Shown here: piece after piece, positions 54,014 through 62,372 of the stretch | Layout of the letters: the number at the start of each line of letters is the position of its first letter | How positions within the stretch are numbered: position 1 is the first letter of the stretch | From: Synergistota bacterium | Lineage (GTDB): Bacteria; Synergistota; Synergistia; Synergistales; Synergistaceae | DNA: 64,000 nt | Reading direction: 5' to 3' | Assembly (NCBI GenBank): GCA_023450745.1 | Contig: JAEXGR010000032.1 | Location: forward strand, 50,294-114,293 | Program-made: the position numbers and the translations under genes | The notes under the pieces: model-generated | What the model was told of the DNA's origin: nothing | Seen by the model: the letters and a program-made list of their open reading frames with translations, nothing else | Database searches by the model: none

Positions 54014-54035
54014 CGGAGAACAAGGAGGAATAAGT

Positions 54036-55058
54036 ATGTCTCGTTCAAAAATTAGTATCGTAGCCGCGTTTATTTTTTGTTTAAGTGTTGTTTTGTTCAG
54101 CTGTAACGCCGTAGCCGCCGCGCCGGCTTATCCTAAATTTGTCAAAATCGGCACAGGTTTCCCGGGAGGCATCTGGTATCCCGCGTCCGCCATTCTCGCG
54201 TCAAAGCTGGAAGCCGCTTTGAAAAAAGCCGGTATCAACGCTCCCTGCTCCGTCCAGTCCACCGGCGGCGCCTTTAACGTCTCCGCCGTGAACGAAGGCA
54301 AGGAAATGGTGCTTACGCTGACCACCGCGCAGAACCAGTACCTCGCCTATAAGGGGATGGCTCCCTACGAAAAGCCGCTGACGAATCTGCGTCTGGTCGG
54401 CACTCAGGAATTGATGCTCGCCCAGCTGATCGTACCGGAAAAATCAGATATCAAGAACCTTGCCCAGCTGAAAAATAAGAAGGTCAACGGCGGCAAGCTC
54501 GCGTCAACGGACAGAATGATGATCGAGTCGCTCCTTAAAGCCTACGGCATGTCCTTCAACGATATTAAAGCCGCGGGCGGCGAGGTCATGGCCCTTGGCT
54601 GGGACGACGCCTCCACGATGATGCAGGACGGCCACATGGACTTCATCGGCACATACGGCGGGCTGATGCCGAGCATCGTCAACCTGATCGTCCAGCCCGG
54701 CGTCAGATTCCTGAGCATCGACGACGCCCATGCCGACAAGGTGCTGGCGGACCCCTCGATGACCGGTTATGTGAAGGCCACCATGCAGCCGAATACCTAT
54801 GACAAACAGAATTATGCCGTCAAGACCATCGCCATCCCCACCACGATCGTCTGCAACGCCGACCTTCCGGAAGATTTCGTCTATATCGTTACCAAGACCA
54901 TCTACGAGTCCGGCTACTACAAGGATTCTTTTAAAGCCACGGAAGCAAGGGGCTGGCCCAAGATATGCAACCCGCAGGACCTTGCCAAGGTAGCCAACAT
55001 CCCTCTTCACCCGGGCGCGTTAAAGTACCTTAAAGAAAAGGGCATCAAAGCGAAATAA
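54036..55058 (+). CDS. TAXI-family TRAP transporter substrate-binding protein
   Basis: A 340-residue exported binding protein. A signal peptide (~7-30) ends AVAAAPAYP; LFSC could instead be a weak lipobox. The mature part has KIGTGFPGGIWYPASAILAS, the TAXI hallmark, then QSTGGAFNVSAVNEGKEMVL and KVNGGKLASTDRMMIESLL. TAXI proteins deliver their ligand to a fused TRAP permease. The substrate is not predictable. AAGGAGG lies just upstream. It begins the transporter operon with the next two genes. Confidence 0.9.
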   Translation: MSRSKISIVAAFIFCLSVVLFSCNAVAAAPAYPKFVKIGTGFPGGIWYPASAILASKLEAALKKAGINAPCSVQSTGGAFNVSAVNEGKEMVLTLTTAQNQYLAYKGMAPYEKPLTNLRLVGTQELMLAQLIVPEKSDIKNLAQLKNKKVNGGKLASTDRMMIESLLKAYGMSFNDIKAAGGEVMALGWDDASTMMQDGHMDFIGTYGGLMPSIVNLIVQPGVRFLSIDDAHADKVLADPSMTGYVKATMQPNTYDKQNYAVKTIAIPTTIVCNADLPEDFVYIVTKTIYESGYYKDSFKATEARGWPKICNPQDLAKVANIPLHPGALKYLKEKGIKAK

Positions 55059-55179
55059 ACGACCTCTTTTGTTAAACGACCGGCGGGGAAGCGGCTTTCG
55101 CCTTGCGAAACCGTTTTTCCCGCGGCCCGGCGTCTTTTTGATGTAACAGAATATGTTTTTAAAGGAGGACCTGAAATAA

Positions 55180-57138
55180 ATGACCCAAGCTGAAGAAACT
55201 CGTCCGCTGACTGCCATTAGCTGCCTGCTTGAAGCCAAGAAATTTGGCCCCAGGGAGATATTGGCTTTTATCATCGTAGGCTTATCCTTTGCCTTCATCG
55301 CATTCCACCTGTATGCCGGAATGTTCGGCCATCCCGAGGCGCATTTTTACAGATCCCTGCATTTAACCGGCGTGTTGGTGCTGTGCTTCATCTTCTACCC
55401 GCTCAGCCGTAAAACGTGGAGCGACAAGCCAAATTTCTGGACTCTTGTCGACATTGTGTGTATTTTGCTAAGCCTGGCATTGGAGATATATTACCTTTGG
55501 GACGTCGAAGCCTTCGAATTACGGCAGGTTATATCCCCCAACACGACGGACATCTGTATGGGCATCATCCTCTGGCTTCTGGTTTTAGAGGCCACCCGGC
55601 GCGCGCTGGGGCTTCCCATGGTACTTATCGCGATCTTCTTTACCTTTCAGGCGCTGTACAGCGAACAGATGTTCTGGATTTTTTACGGACCGAGCACGAG
55701 CCTGAAATCACTGGTTCTGGATATGTACATGCAGGAAGGCGGCATCTTCGGCATGCCTCTTGGCACGATCGCCTCCTTTGTGGTCCTGTTCTTGATATTC
55801 GGCGCGTTCATGGAGGAGACCGGCACCGGGCGCACCTTTACTGACCTGGCCCTGGGCGCCTTCGGCGCGAAGGTCGGCGGCCCCGCCAAAGCGGCGGTGG
55901 TGGGCAGCGCCTTCTTCGGCATGCTCTCCGGCAGCTCCTGCGCCAATGTTACGACTACCGGCACCTTCACGATTCCGTTGATGAAAAGAGTCGGCTACGA
56001 GAGCACGTATGCCGGCGGCGTGGAGGCCTGCGCCTCCACGGGCGGCATGTTCACGCCGCCGATTATGGGCGCGACCGCGTTTGTGGTGGCCGCCTATTTG
56101 GGCCTTTCCTATGTGACGGTGGCGATGGCCGCCGCCATCCCCGCGCTGTGCTACTATTTCGCGCTTTTTGCCGCCGTGGACTTCCATGCCCGGAAGTCAA
56201 AAATCCCGCCTCTGAAAAAAGAGGAGATGCCGGTCGTGAAAGACGTTCTGAAGAATGGCGCGCACCTGCTGATTCCCATCGGCCTGCTGGTCTATTTCCT
56301 GGTTTCCGGCTACACGGCGACCACGGCCTGTTTCTGGTCGATAGTCGGCCTGTTCATCGTCAGCTTCATGAAAAAGAGCAGCCGCCCCGGCGCGGAGAAC
56401 ATCCTCTCCGTCTGTGAAGCGGCGGCTAAGGCGACGGTCGTCACGGCGATGGCCTGCGCCGCGGCGGGAATCATCGTCAGCTCTTCGACGCTGTCCGGCG
56501 TCGGGCTGAAATTGGGAACGCAGATCGTCAGCATTTCCGGCGGGCATCTGTGGCTGGCCCTGCTTCTGGCGGCGGTTCTGGCCGTTATCTTGGGAATGGG
56601 GCTGACCACCACCGCGGTCTATATCATCATGGTCGTAACGGTCATCCCTCCCATCATGCAGATGGGCGTTCCCGCTTTGGCGGCCCACATGTATGCGCTC
56701 TTCTGGGGCGTGCTTTCCAATATCATACCGCCGGTGGCGATCGCCTCCTTCACCGCGGCCGGCATCGCCAAGGCCGGGCCGATGAAGACGGCGGTCAAGG
56801 GATTCTGCATCGGCTTCCCGGGACTGCTGGTCTTTGCCACCTTTGTGTATAACCCCGGATTGATCATGATCGGCAGCGCGACGGACATCATCATCAACAG
56901 CGTCGGGTGTCTGGTCGCGGTAATCTGTTTCGCGGCGGTTGTGGAGGGGTACGCGTTCACAAAGATCAATATCGTTATCAGGACCGTCTTGTTCGTCTGC
57001 TCGCTGATGTCGCTAAGCCCGCGCTGGGATCTGACCTTTGCGGGAATGTTTGTCGGCGTTGCGATTCTGACGTTGAATTATCTTGCCTCTAAAAAAGAAA
57101 ATCAGAATTTTCTACAGAATAGCAAGCAGGAGGCGTAA
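55180..57138 (+). CDS. Fused TRAP transporter permease (4TM/12TM type)
   Basis: A 652-residue membrane protein in which the small (DctQ-like, ~30-160) and large (DctM-like, ~190-600) subunits are joined, as in TAXI-type systems. ALYSEQMFWIFYGPS, FLIFGAFMEETGTGRTFTDL, GSAFFGMLSGSSCANVTTTG and the ASTGGMFTPPIMGATAFVVA motif mark the DctM part. It uses an ion gradient, probably Na+. AAAGGAGGACC precedes the ATG, and the binding protein gene is 121 bases upstream. Confidence 0.9.
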   Translation: MTQAEETRPLTAISCLLEAKKFGPREILAFIIVGLSFAFIAFHLYAGMFGHPEAHFYRSLHLTGVLVLCFIFYPLSRKTWSDKPNFWTLVDIVCILLSLALEIYYLWDVEAFELRQVISPNTTDICMGIILWLLVLEATRRALGLPMVLIAIFFTFQALYSEQMFWIFYGPSTSLKSLVLDMYMQEGGIFGMPLGTIASFVVLFLIFGAFMEETGTGRTFTDLALGAFGAKVGGPAKAAVVGSAFFGMLSGSSCANVTTTGTFTIPLMKRVGYESTYAGGVEACASTGGMFTPPIMGATAFVVAAYLGLSYVTVAMAAAIPALCYYFALFAAVDFHARKSKIPPLKKEEMPVVKDVLKNGAHLLIPIGLLVYFLVSGYTATTACFWSIVGLFIVSFMKKSSRPGAENILSVCEAAAKATVVTAMACAAAGIIVSSSTLSGVGLKLGTQIVSISGGHLWLALLLAAVLAVILGMGLTTTAVYIIMVVTVIPPIMQMGVPALAAHMYALFWGVLSNIIPPVAIASFTAAGIAKAGPMKTAVKGFCIGFPGLLVFATFVYNPGLIMIGSATDIIINSVGCLVAVICFAAVVEGYAFTKINIVIRTVLFVCSLMSLSPRWDLTFAGMFVGVAILTLNYLASKKENQNFLQNSKQEA

Positions 57139-57147
57139 GTATAGGCT

Positions 57148-57378
57148 ATGGAAAGAAAATATATCAGATGGCTGTTTTTGATCGCTTTTGTGGCTTTCGC
57201 GGTGCTGATGAAACACTTGCGCCTGATGAATACGCACGTTGCCCTGTTCATTATTCTCTGGCTGCTGGCCTCGTATGCCACCGTATTCGGCGTGGTGTAT
57301 TTCCGCGATAAGAATGCGGTGATCGAGGCGGATTCTATCAGCGCGGAAGAATCGAGGATCGACGTCGGCCTCGAATAG
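57148..57378 (+). CDS. Small membrane protein of the TRAP operon
   Basis: A 76-residue protein with two hydrophobic helices (~7-27 and ~30-50, then FRDKNAVIEADSI). It begins 9 bases after the permease, so it is probably in the same operon. It may be an accessory subunit, but I recognise no family. GGAGGC near the end of the permease gene could serve as its ribosome binding site. Confidence 0.6.
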   Translation: MERKYIRWLFLIAFVAFAVLMKHLRLMNTHVALFIILWLLASYATVFGVVYFRDKNAVIEADSISAEESRIDVGLE

Positions 57379-57540
57379 GCGGCCGGCGGCGCGATTCACA
57401 AAGCTCTGGAACCGACATTGCGGGCGTTTAACGCACCTTGAAAAAACAATAATAATTGGCAAAAACAGAAATACCTTGGCATTACGCCAGACAGGTTTTT
57501 CAAGCGCTGGCGGCGCGGCGCTCGGAAAACCCGCAAGCGG

Positions 57541-57578
57541 CGGCAGGAGCGCCTTCCCTTTGGCGGAAGGACTCCTGC
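57541..57578. repeat. Stem-loop between the TRAP operon and the AraC regulator
   Basis: GGCAGGAG pairs with CTCCTGCC around an inner CCTTCC/GGAAGG stem with one bulge on each side. No T-tract follows. It lies in the 290-base gap, which otherwise holds no gene. Confidence 0.5.
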
Positions 57579-57670
57579 CAAACGGCTTGCCGGCATTACC
57601 GCGCTCTATCAATTATTGGGATTAGGCGGTAAGATACAATCAATAAAAAGTCTCTGAAGGGAGTGTCGCG

Positions 57671-58522
57671 ATGTTCATTATTTTTCGTACTCAACAGTGG
57701 AACTTGCTCAACCTGCATTTTCACAAAGGAATGGAAATCCTGCTGACGCTCTCCGACGGAGGAAAAATGTACATTAACAACACGGTATATCCGATCAGGC
57801 GGGGCTCCCTCTTTGTCATGAACAGCATGGATTTTCACCGCAGCGAGGGCGCCAGCGTCGCTCAGCCGTATCAGTTCTGCGCGGTCGATTTCGCCGCGGA
57901 TGAGGTGAGCGGCATGTCAGACGCGAATTTCGACCTGACCGCCTGTTTTACGGACCACCGCAATTTCAATCACCGCTATCAGCTTGACGAAGAGCAGCTG
58001 GAGAAACTGATGAAGCAGCTTCACCGGCTGGAGTACTATCTGGCCCCGAAGTGCGCCGTCTACGGAAAAGAGGTCTACGGCAAGATCTGCCTGGCCGAGA
58101 TACTCATCTACATCAACGGTCTATACAAGTCGGCCGAAAACGAGGCTTTGCCTCCGCGCAGCAAGAAGCCGCTGGACAGGGTATTGCCCGTCGTCCAGTA
58201 CATTCAGGAGCATTACGCCGAGGACCTGTCTTTAGAAAACCTTGCCGGCGCCTTCTTCATCAGCAAGTCGCAGCTGTGACGCACCTTCAAAAACGTGACG
58301 GGTATCACGTTGAGGGCATACATCACCAACATGAGGGTCTTTAAGGCGAAGAAATTCCTGCGCGAGGGCTACAATGTAAGCCTCGCGGGGGAGATGGTGG
58401 GATTTCGAAGCACAAGCCACTTTATCAGCACGTTCACCAAGCTCGAGGGGGTCTCCCCCAAACGCTACTCGAAAATTTCCACGTCCTCGAATGAATTTGA
58501 ATGGCGTCCGCCGGAACAATGA
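57671..58522 (+). CDS. AraC-family regulator with in-frame UGA (candidate selenoprotein)
   Basis: A 283-residue regulator if the TGA at 58277-58279 is read through, and only 202 residues if not. The N-terminus has a cupin ligand-binding domain (NLHFHKGMEILLTLSDGG to ~90). The C-terminal AraC double helix-turn-helix begins at ~178: SLENLAGAFFISKSQL, then UGA, then RTFKNVTGITLRAYI, FKAKKFLREG, GFRSTSHFISTFTKLEG and VSPKRYSK. The UGA (residue 203) falls in the first recognition helix, where relatives carry Ser, Cys, Asn or Gln. The frame after it stays intact to TGA 58520-58522. A SECIS-like hairpin follows. Selenocysteine is an inference; a recent nonsense mutation is the alternative. GGGAG precedes the ATG. 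Confidence 0.7.
58292..58311 (+). promoter_or_regulatory. Candidate SECIS hairpin in the AraC-type gene
   Basis: AACGTGA (58292-58298) pairs perfectly with TCACGTT (58305-58311) around the loop CGGGTA. The loop starts 19 bases after the UGA and contains GG, as do the hairpins of both grdB genes (loops GGT and GGC). It overlaps conserved HTH codons. Confidence 0.6.
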
Positions 58523-58600
58523 GGCGCGGGGCAGCGGGGCGGTTTTTTGCCGCCCGCCTTACGGCGGCGGACCTGAGCGCCGGAGATTGAGTGACAAGGG

Positions 58601-58629
58601 ATTGGCCGAGCTTCTTCGGCCAATTTTTA
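58601..58629 (+). terminator. Intrinsic terminator after the AraC-type gene
   Basis: ATTGGCCGA (58601-58609) pairs with TCGGCCAAT (58616-58624), followed by TTTTAATAG. It insulates the regulator from the LarA-like gene. Confidence 0.82.
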
Positions 58630-58692
58630 ATAGATGTTTTACGCCGCATAAAGCGGCCAGATAACATACTTATTCCGCAAGGAGGATGAAAA

Positions 58693-59922
58693 ATGCCGAT
58701 ATTGCTCGACGAACAACGGAACTACCCTCTTCCGGCAATGCACAAAGTCCGGCAGAGCTTTCCCCGGCCGCGGCTTGAAAACATTGAAGCGTGCATAGAA
58801 CGGGAACTTACGAAAGAGGATATCTCAGGAAAAATCAAGCCCGGCGCGAAGATAGCCGTCGCGGTGGGCAGCCGCGGCATCAAAAATCTCGCCCTGATCG
58901 TGAAAGAGGTCATCGCGCAGATCAAAAAGCAGGGCGGCGAGCCGTTTATCATCTCCGCGATGGGCAGCCACGGCGGAGGAACGCCGGAGGGACAGCGGGA
59001 GGTGCTCGCCTCTTACGGCGTCACGGAAGAGAAGATGGGCGTCGAGATCGTCACCTCGGTGGACGTGGTCCCCATCGGCCGCACCTCGGGCGGCATAAAC
59101 ATATACTTCGACTCCGTGGCGCTCGGCGCGGACCTTGTCGTGCCCATCAACAGAGTCAAGCTGCATACGGATTTCGTCGGCGACATCCAGAGCGGCCTCT
59201 GCAAAATGCTGGTCATCGGGCTGGGCAATCAGGTCGGCTGCAGCTCGGTGCACGAGGCGGATTTTGATAATTTCGCCGACATCCTGATCGAGGCCGCTCA
59301 GATGATCATGGCGCGCGCCCGCGTGGGGTTCGGCGTGGCGATCCTTGAAAACGCCTATGACGAAACCGCGATGGTCGAGGCGGTCTCCGCCGAAAAGATC
59401 GTCGCGCGCGAAAAAGAGCTGGTAAAGATCGCCAAAGGCAATATGCCTACCTTGATGGTCCCCGACATCGACGTCCTGATTGTCGAGGAGATCGGCAAGA
59501 ATATCTCCGGCTCGGGCTTCGACCCCAACATTCTCGGCAAGAGTTTTCTGCTCAAAAAATTCGTGCTTCCGGTCCCGGAGATCAAACGCATGGTGCTGTT
59601 CGACGTCACGGATGAATCGCACGGCAACGCCGTCGGCGTGGGGATTTTTGACGTCATCACGCGCAAGGTCCTGAACAAGCTGGACCTGCCGCTGATGTAC
59701 GCCAACGCGCTGGCCGTCAAGTCTCCGGAAGGCTCAAAGATTCCCATCACCGCCGACTCGGAGGAGGAGGCGCTGCGCTTTGCGATCCAGTTGGCGCGCG
59801 GCGCGGACAGGGACCGGCTTAAGATCGTGAAGATCAAAAATACGCTCGAGCTCGGCGAGATAGAGGTCTCCGACGCGCTTCTCGAGCATGTGGCCGCTCA
59901 CGATAAACTGACGCTTGTCTAG
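58693..59922 (+). CDS. LarA-like (DUF2088) protein, possible nickel-dependent racemase/epimerase
   Basis: A 409-residue protein with the N-terminal LarA domain: AVGSRGIKNLALIVKEVIAQ and ISAMGSHGGGTPEGQREVL. LarA uses a nickel-pincer cofactor to racemise lactate or related 2-hydroxy acids. VKLHTDFVGDIQSGLCKMLV (Lys in SGLCKM) and GLGNQVGCSSVHEADF are candidates for cofactor contacts; whether the actual nickel residues are all conserved is not clear. It opens a run of three enzymes (with dehydrogenase and aminotransferase). AAGGAGG precedes the ATG. Confidence 0.7.
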   Translation: MPILLDEQRNYPLPAMHKVRQSFPRPRLENIEACIERELTKEDISGKIKPGAKIAVAVGSRGIKNLALIVKEVIAQIKKQGGEPFIISAMGSHGGGTPEGQREVLASYGVTEEKMGVEIVTSVDVVPIGRTSGGINIYFDSVALGADLVVPINRVKLHTDFVGDIQSGLCKMLVIGLGNQVGCSSVHEADFDNFADILIEAAQMIMARARVGFGVAILENAYDETAMVEAVSAEKIVAREKELVKIAKGNMPTLMVPDIDVLIVEEIGKNISGSGFDPNILGKSFLLKKFVLPVPEIKRMVLFDVTDESHGNAVGVGIFDVITRKVLNKLDLPLMYANALAVKSPEGSKIPITADSEEEALRFAIQLARGADRDRLKIVKIKNTLELGEIEVSDALLEHVAAHDKLTLV

Positions 59923-59985
59923 CCGGTTCCGCAATCGAAGCCGGCTGGATAGTAAATGAATAAAAATCATAAAGGTGGTTATGTC

Positions 59986-60963
59986 ATGCAGGACATGAAA
60001 AAGATAGTCGTTTTGGATGGTTACACGGTACATTCGGTTGATTTGAACTGGGACGCGCTCGGCGCTTTGGGAGAGCTGACCGTCTATGACCGCACGTCGC
60101 AGACGGACGAGCAGGAAGTTATAGACCGTATCGGCGACGCGGAGCTGGTCTACACGAAAAAGGTGCCGATCACGAAAAATATTATCGACGCCTGCCCGAG
60201 CGTAAAGTTTATCAACATGCTGGCGACCGGTTACAATATCATCGACGTCGCCTACGCGAAGAAAAAGGGCATTCCCGTCGCCAATATCCCGACATACGGC
60301 ACCGCGGCGGTGAGCCAGTACGCGATCGCCCTGATGCTCGAAGCCTGCCTGCACGTGGGACATCACAGCGCGACGGTGCATGAGGGCAAATGGGAAAATA
60401 ATATCGACTGGTGCTATTGGGACTACCCGCTGATCGAACTGGACGGAAAGACCTTGGGCATTTTGGGCCTCGGCAAAATCGGCGTCCACACCGCCGCGAC
60501 CGCCGGCGCCCTCGGCATGAAGGTCCTGGCCTACGACCCCTATCCCACGAACGCCGGACGCGCGGTCGCGGATTACGTTGAATTTGAAACGCTGCTCGCC
60601 TCGTCTGACATCATCGCGATGCACATGCCGCTCAATTCATTCAGCAAAGGGCTTATCAACAAGAGCAACATCGAAAAAATGAAGGACGGCGTGATCATCG
60701 TCAACAACAGCCGCGGGCAGGTAGTGGTGGAGCAGGACTTGGCGGACGCGCTGAACTCGGGAAAAGTCGCCGCCGCCGCCGTCGACGTCGTCTCCTCGGA
60801 GCCGATCACCAAGGACAACCCCCTGCTTCACGCCAAGAACTGCATCATTACGCCGCACATCTCCTGGGCCTCGAAGGAATGCCGCCAGAGGATCATCGAC
60901 TGCGCCGTCGCCAACGCGAAGGCCTATATCGCCGGCGAGTGCCTGAACATCGTCAATAAATAA
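59986..60963 (+). CDS. D-2-hydroxyacid dehydrogenase
   Basis: A 325-residue NAD-dependent D-2-hydroxyacid dehydrogenase (glycerate/hydroxypyruvate reductase-like). The dinucleotide site is LGILGLGKIGVHTAATAGAL, followed by VLAYDPYP. Catalytic residues are in NNSRGQVVVEQDLADALNSG (Arg), DVVSSEP (Glu) and ITPHISWAS (His). I chose ATG 59986, because AAAGGTGG (59971-59978) is correctly spaced; ATG 59956 lacks a site. It lies between the LarA-like gene and the aminotransferase, so a hydroxyacid-to-oxoacid step is likely. Confidence 0.88.
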   Translation: MQDMKKIVVLDGYTVHSVDLNWDALGALGELTVYDRTSQTDEQEVIDRIGDAELVYTKKVPITKNIIDACPSVKFINMLATGYNIIDVAYAKKKGIPVANIPTYGTAAVSQYAIALMLEACLHVGHHSATVHEGKWENNIDWCYWDYPLIELDGKTLGILGLGKIGVHTAATAGALGMKVLAYDPYPTNAGRAVADYVEFETLLASSDIIAMHMPLNSFSKGLINKSNIEKMKDGVIIVNNSRGQVVVEQDLADALNSGKVAAAAVDVVSSEPITKDNPLLHAKNCIITPHISWASKECRQRIIDCAVANAKAYIAGECLNIVNK

Positions 60964-61097
60964 GCTTTCATATCTTGCCATAATCGCATCCTCCCAAATT
61001 GCACCCTCCCGTTATGGCGAATATGTCGTATGAAATAACGTAGATTTATGCGGGCCGTGATAACGCTCACGGTCCGCGGCTCAAGGGGGAACTTGAA

Positions 61098-62345
61098 ATG
61101 ACAGGAAACAAAATTAATTTGGACGAAGTTCTTAAAAAATATGAAGATTTGAAAAAACGCGGCCTGAAACTGGACATGTCCAGGGGCAAGCCGGAGACGG
61201 CCCAGCTTGATCTCTCTATCCCGATGCTCCATGTGCTGGATGATAATAATTTCATCAGCGAAAATGGGATGGACGTTCGCAATTACGGCGAATTCAAGGG
61301 GATACCGGAGGTGCGCCGCCTTTTGGCCGAGATCCTCGGCGTGCCGATGGAGCAGGTTTTAGCCGGCGGTAGCTCGAGCATCAACATGATCTCCGACGCG
61401 CTCAGAAGATGTTTTATCAACGGCCCGATGCCGGGATTTACGCCGTGGGCAAAGCTCGGCAAGGTGAAATTCATCTGCCCCGTCCCCGGCTATGACTGGC
61501 ACTTCCATCTCTGCGACACCTATGGAATCGAGCTGCTCCCGGTGGAGATCCGCGAGGACGGACCCGATATGGACGAGGTCGAGAGGCTGGCGAAGGACCC
61601 GGACGTGCGCGGGATGATCTGCGTGCCGATGTATTCCAACCCCACCGGCTTTACCTATTCCGACGCGACGGTCGAGCGCCTTGCCGCGATGGAGACGGCG
61701 GCTCCGGACTTCCGTCTGATCTGGGACAACGCCTACTGCATGCACCACCTCTACGACGACGACCGGGATTCGCTCGCCAACATCTATGACGCCTGCGCCA
61801 AACACGGGACGGAAGACCGCGTCCTCATGTTCACCTCCACCTCCAAGATCACCTTTGCCGGCGGCGGGGTCTGCGCGATGGCGGCGAGCCCCGCGAATAT
61901 CGCGTACGCGGCCGACCTCATCCGCTATCAGCTTGTCTGTTACGACAAGGTTAACCAGCTGCGCCACACGCGCTTTTTGCCCGACAAAAAGGCCGTGGAA
62001 GAGCACATGAAAAAGCACGCGAATATCGTGCGCCCGAAATTTGAGCTTGTGCTGGGCGAGCTGGAACGCGAGCTCGGGGGGCTGGGAATTGCCAGCTGGA
62101 GCAAGCCGAAGGGCGGCTATTTTATCTGCTTCGCGGCGCAGAAGGGCTGCGCGAAAAAGATAATCCGCCTCTGTGAGGAGGCCGGCGTAAAGCTGACGCC
62201 CGCCGGCGCGACCTACCCGCACGGCGCCGACCCGCAGGACAGCATCATCCGGATCGCGCCCACCTATCCGCCTCTGGAAGAGCTGCGGCAGGCGCTGGCG
62301 GTCTTCACCACGGCGGTCAAGCTGGCGGCCGCCGAGAAGGCGTAG
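61098..62345 (+). CDS. Aspartate aminotransferase, subgroup 1c type (PLP)
   Basis: A 415-residue fold-type I aminotransferase resembling the Corynebacterium AspT subgroup (PF12897). LDMSRGKPETAQLDLS, EILGVPMEQVLAGGSSSINM, ICPVPGYDWHFHLCDTYGIE and the PLP lysine in FTSTSKITFAGGGV are shared. AspT makes aspartate, but the relatives vary in substrate. GGGGGAAC precedes the ATG. It may convert the oxoacid produced by the neighbouring dehydrogenase to an amino acid; that is an inference. Confidence 0.88.
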   Translation: MTGNKINLDEVLKKYEDLKKRGLKLDMSRGKPETAQLDLSIPMLHVLDDNNFISENGMDVRNYGEFKGIPEVRRLLAEILGVPMEQVLAGGSSSINMISDALRRCFINGPMPGFTPWAKLGKVKFICPVPGYDWHFHLCDTYGIELLPVEIREDGPDMDEVERLAKDPDVRGMICVPMYSNPTGFTYSDATVERLAAMETAAPDFRLIWDNAYCMHHLYDDDRDSLANIYDACAKHGTEDRVLMFTSTSKITFAGGGVCAMAASPANIAYAADLIRYQLVCYDKVNQLRHTRFLPDKKAVEEHMKKHANIVRPKFELVLGELERELGGLGIASWSKPKGGYFICFAAQKGCAKKIIRLCEEAGVKLTPAGATYPHGADPQDSIIRIAPTYPPLEELRQALAVFTTAVKLAAAEKA

Positions 62346-62372
62346 CTTACGCGGGCGCGGAAGGGAAGAAAA

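Noticed and set aside
57671..58279. AraC-type gene as a simple pseudogene
   Set aside because: Not excluded, but the intact downstream frame and the hairpin with the same geometry as the grdB SECIS make readthrough a serious alternative, so the gene was reported full-length.
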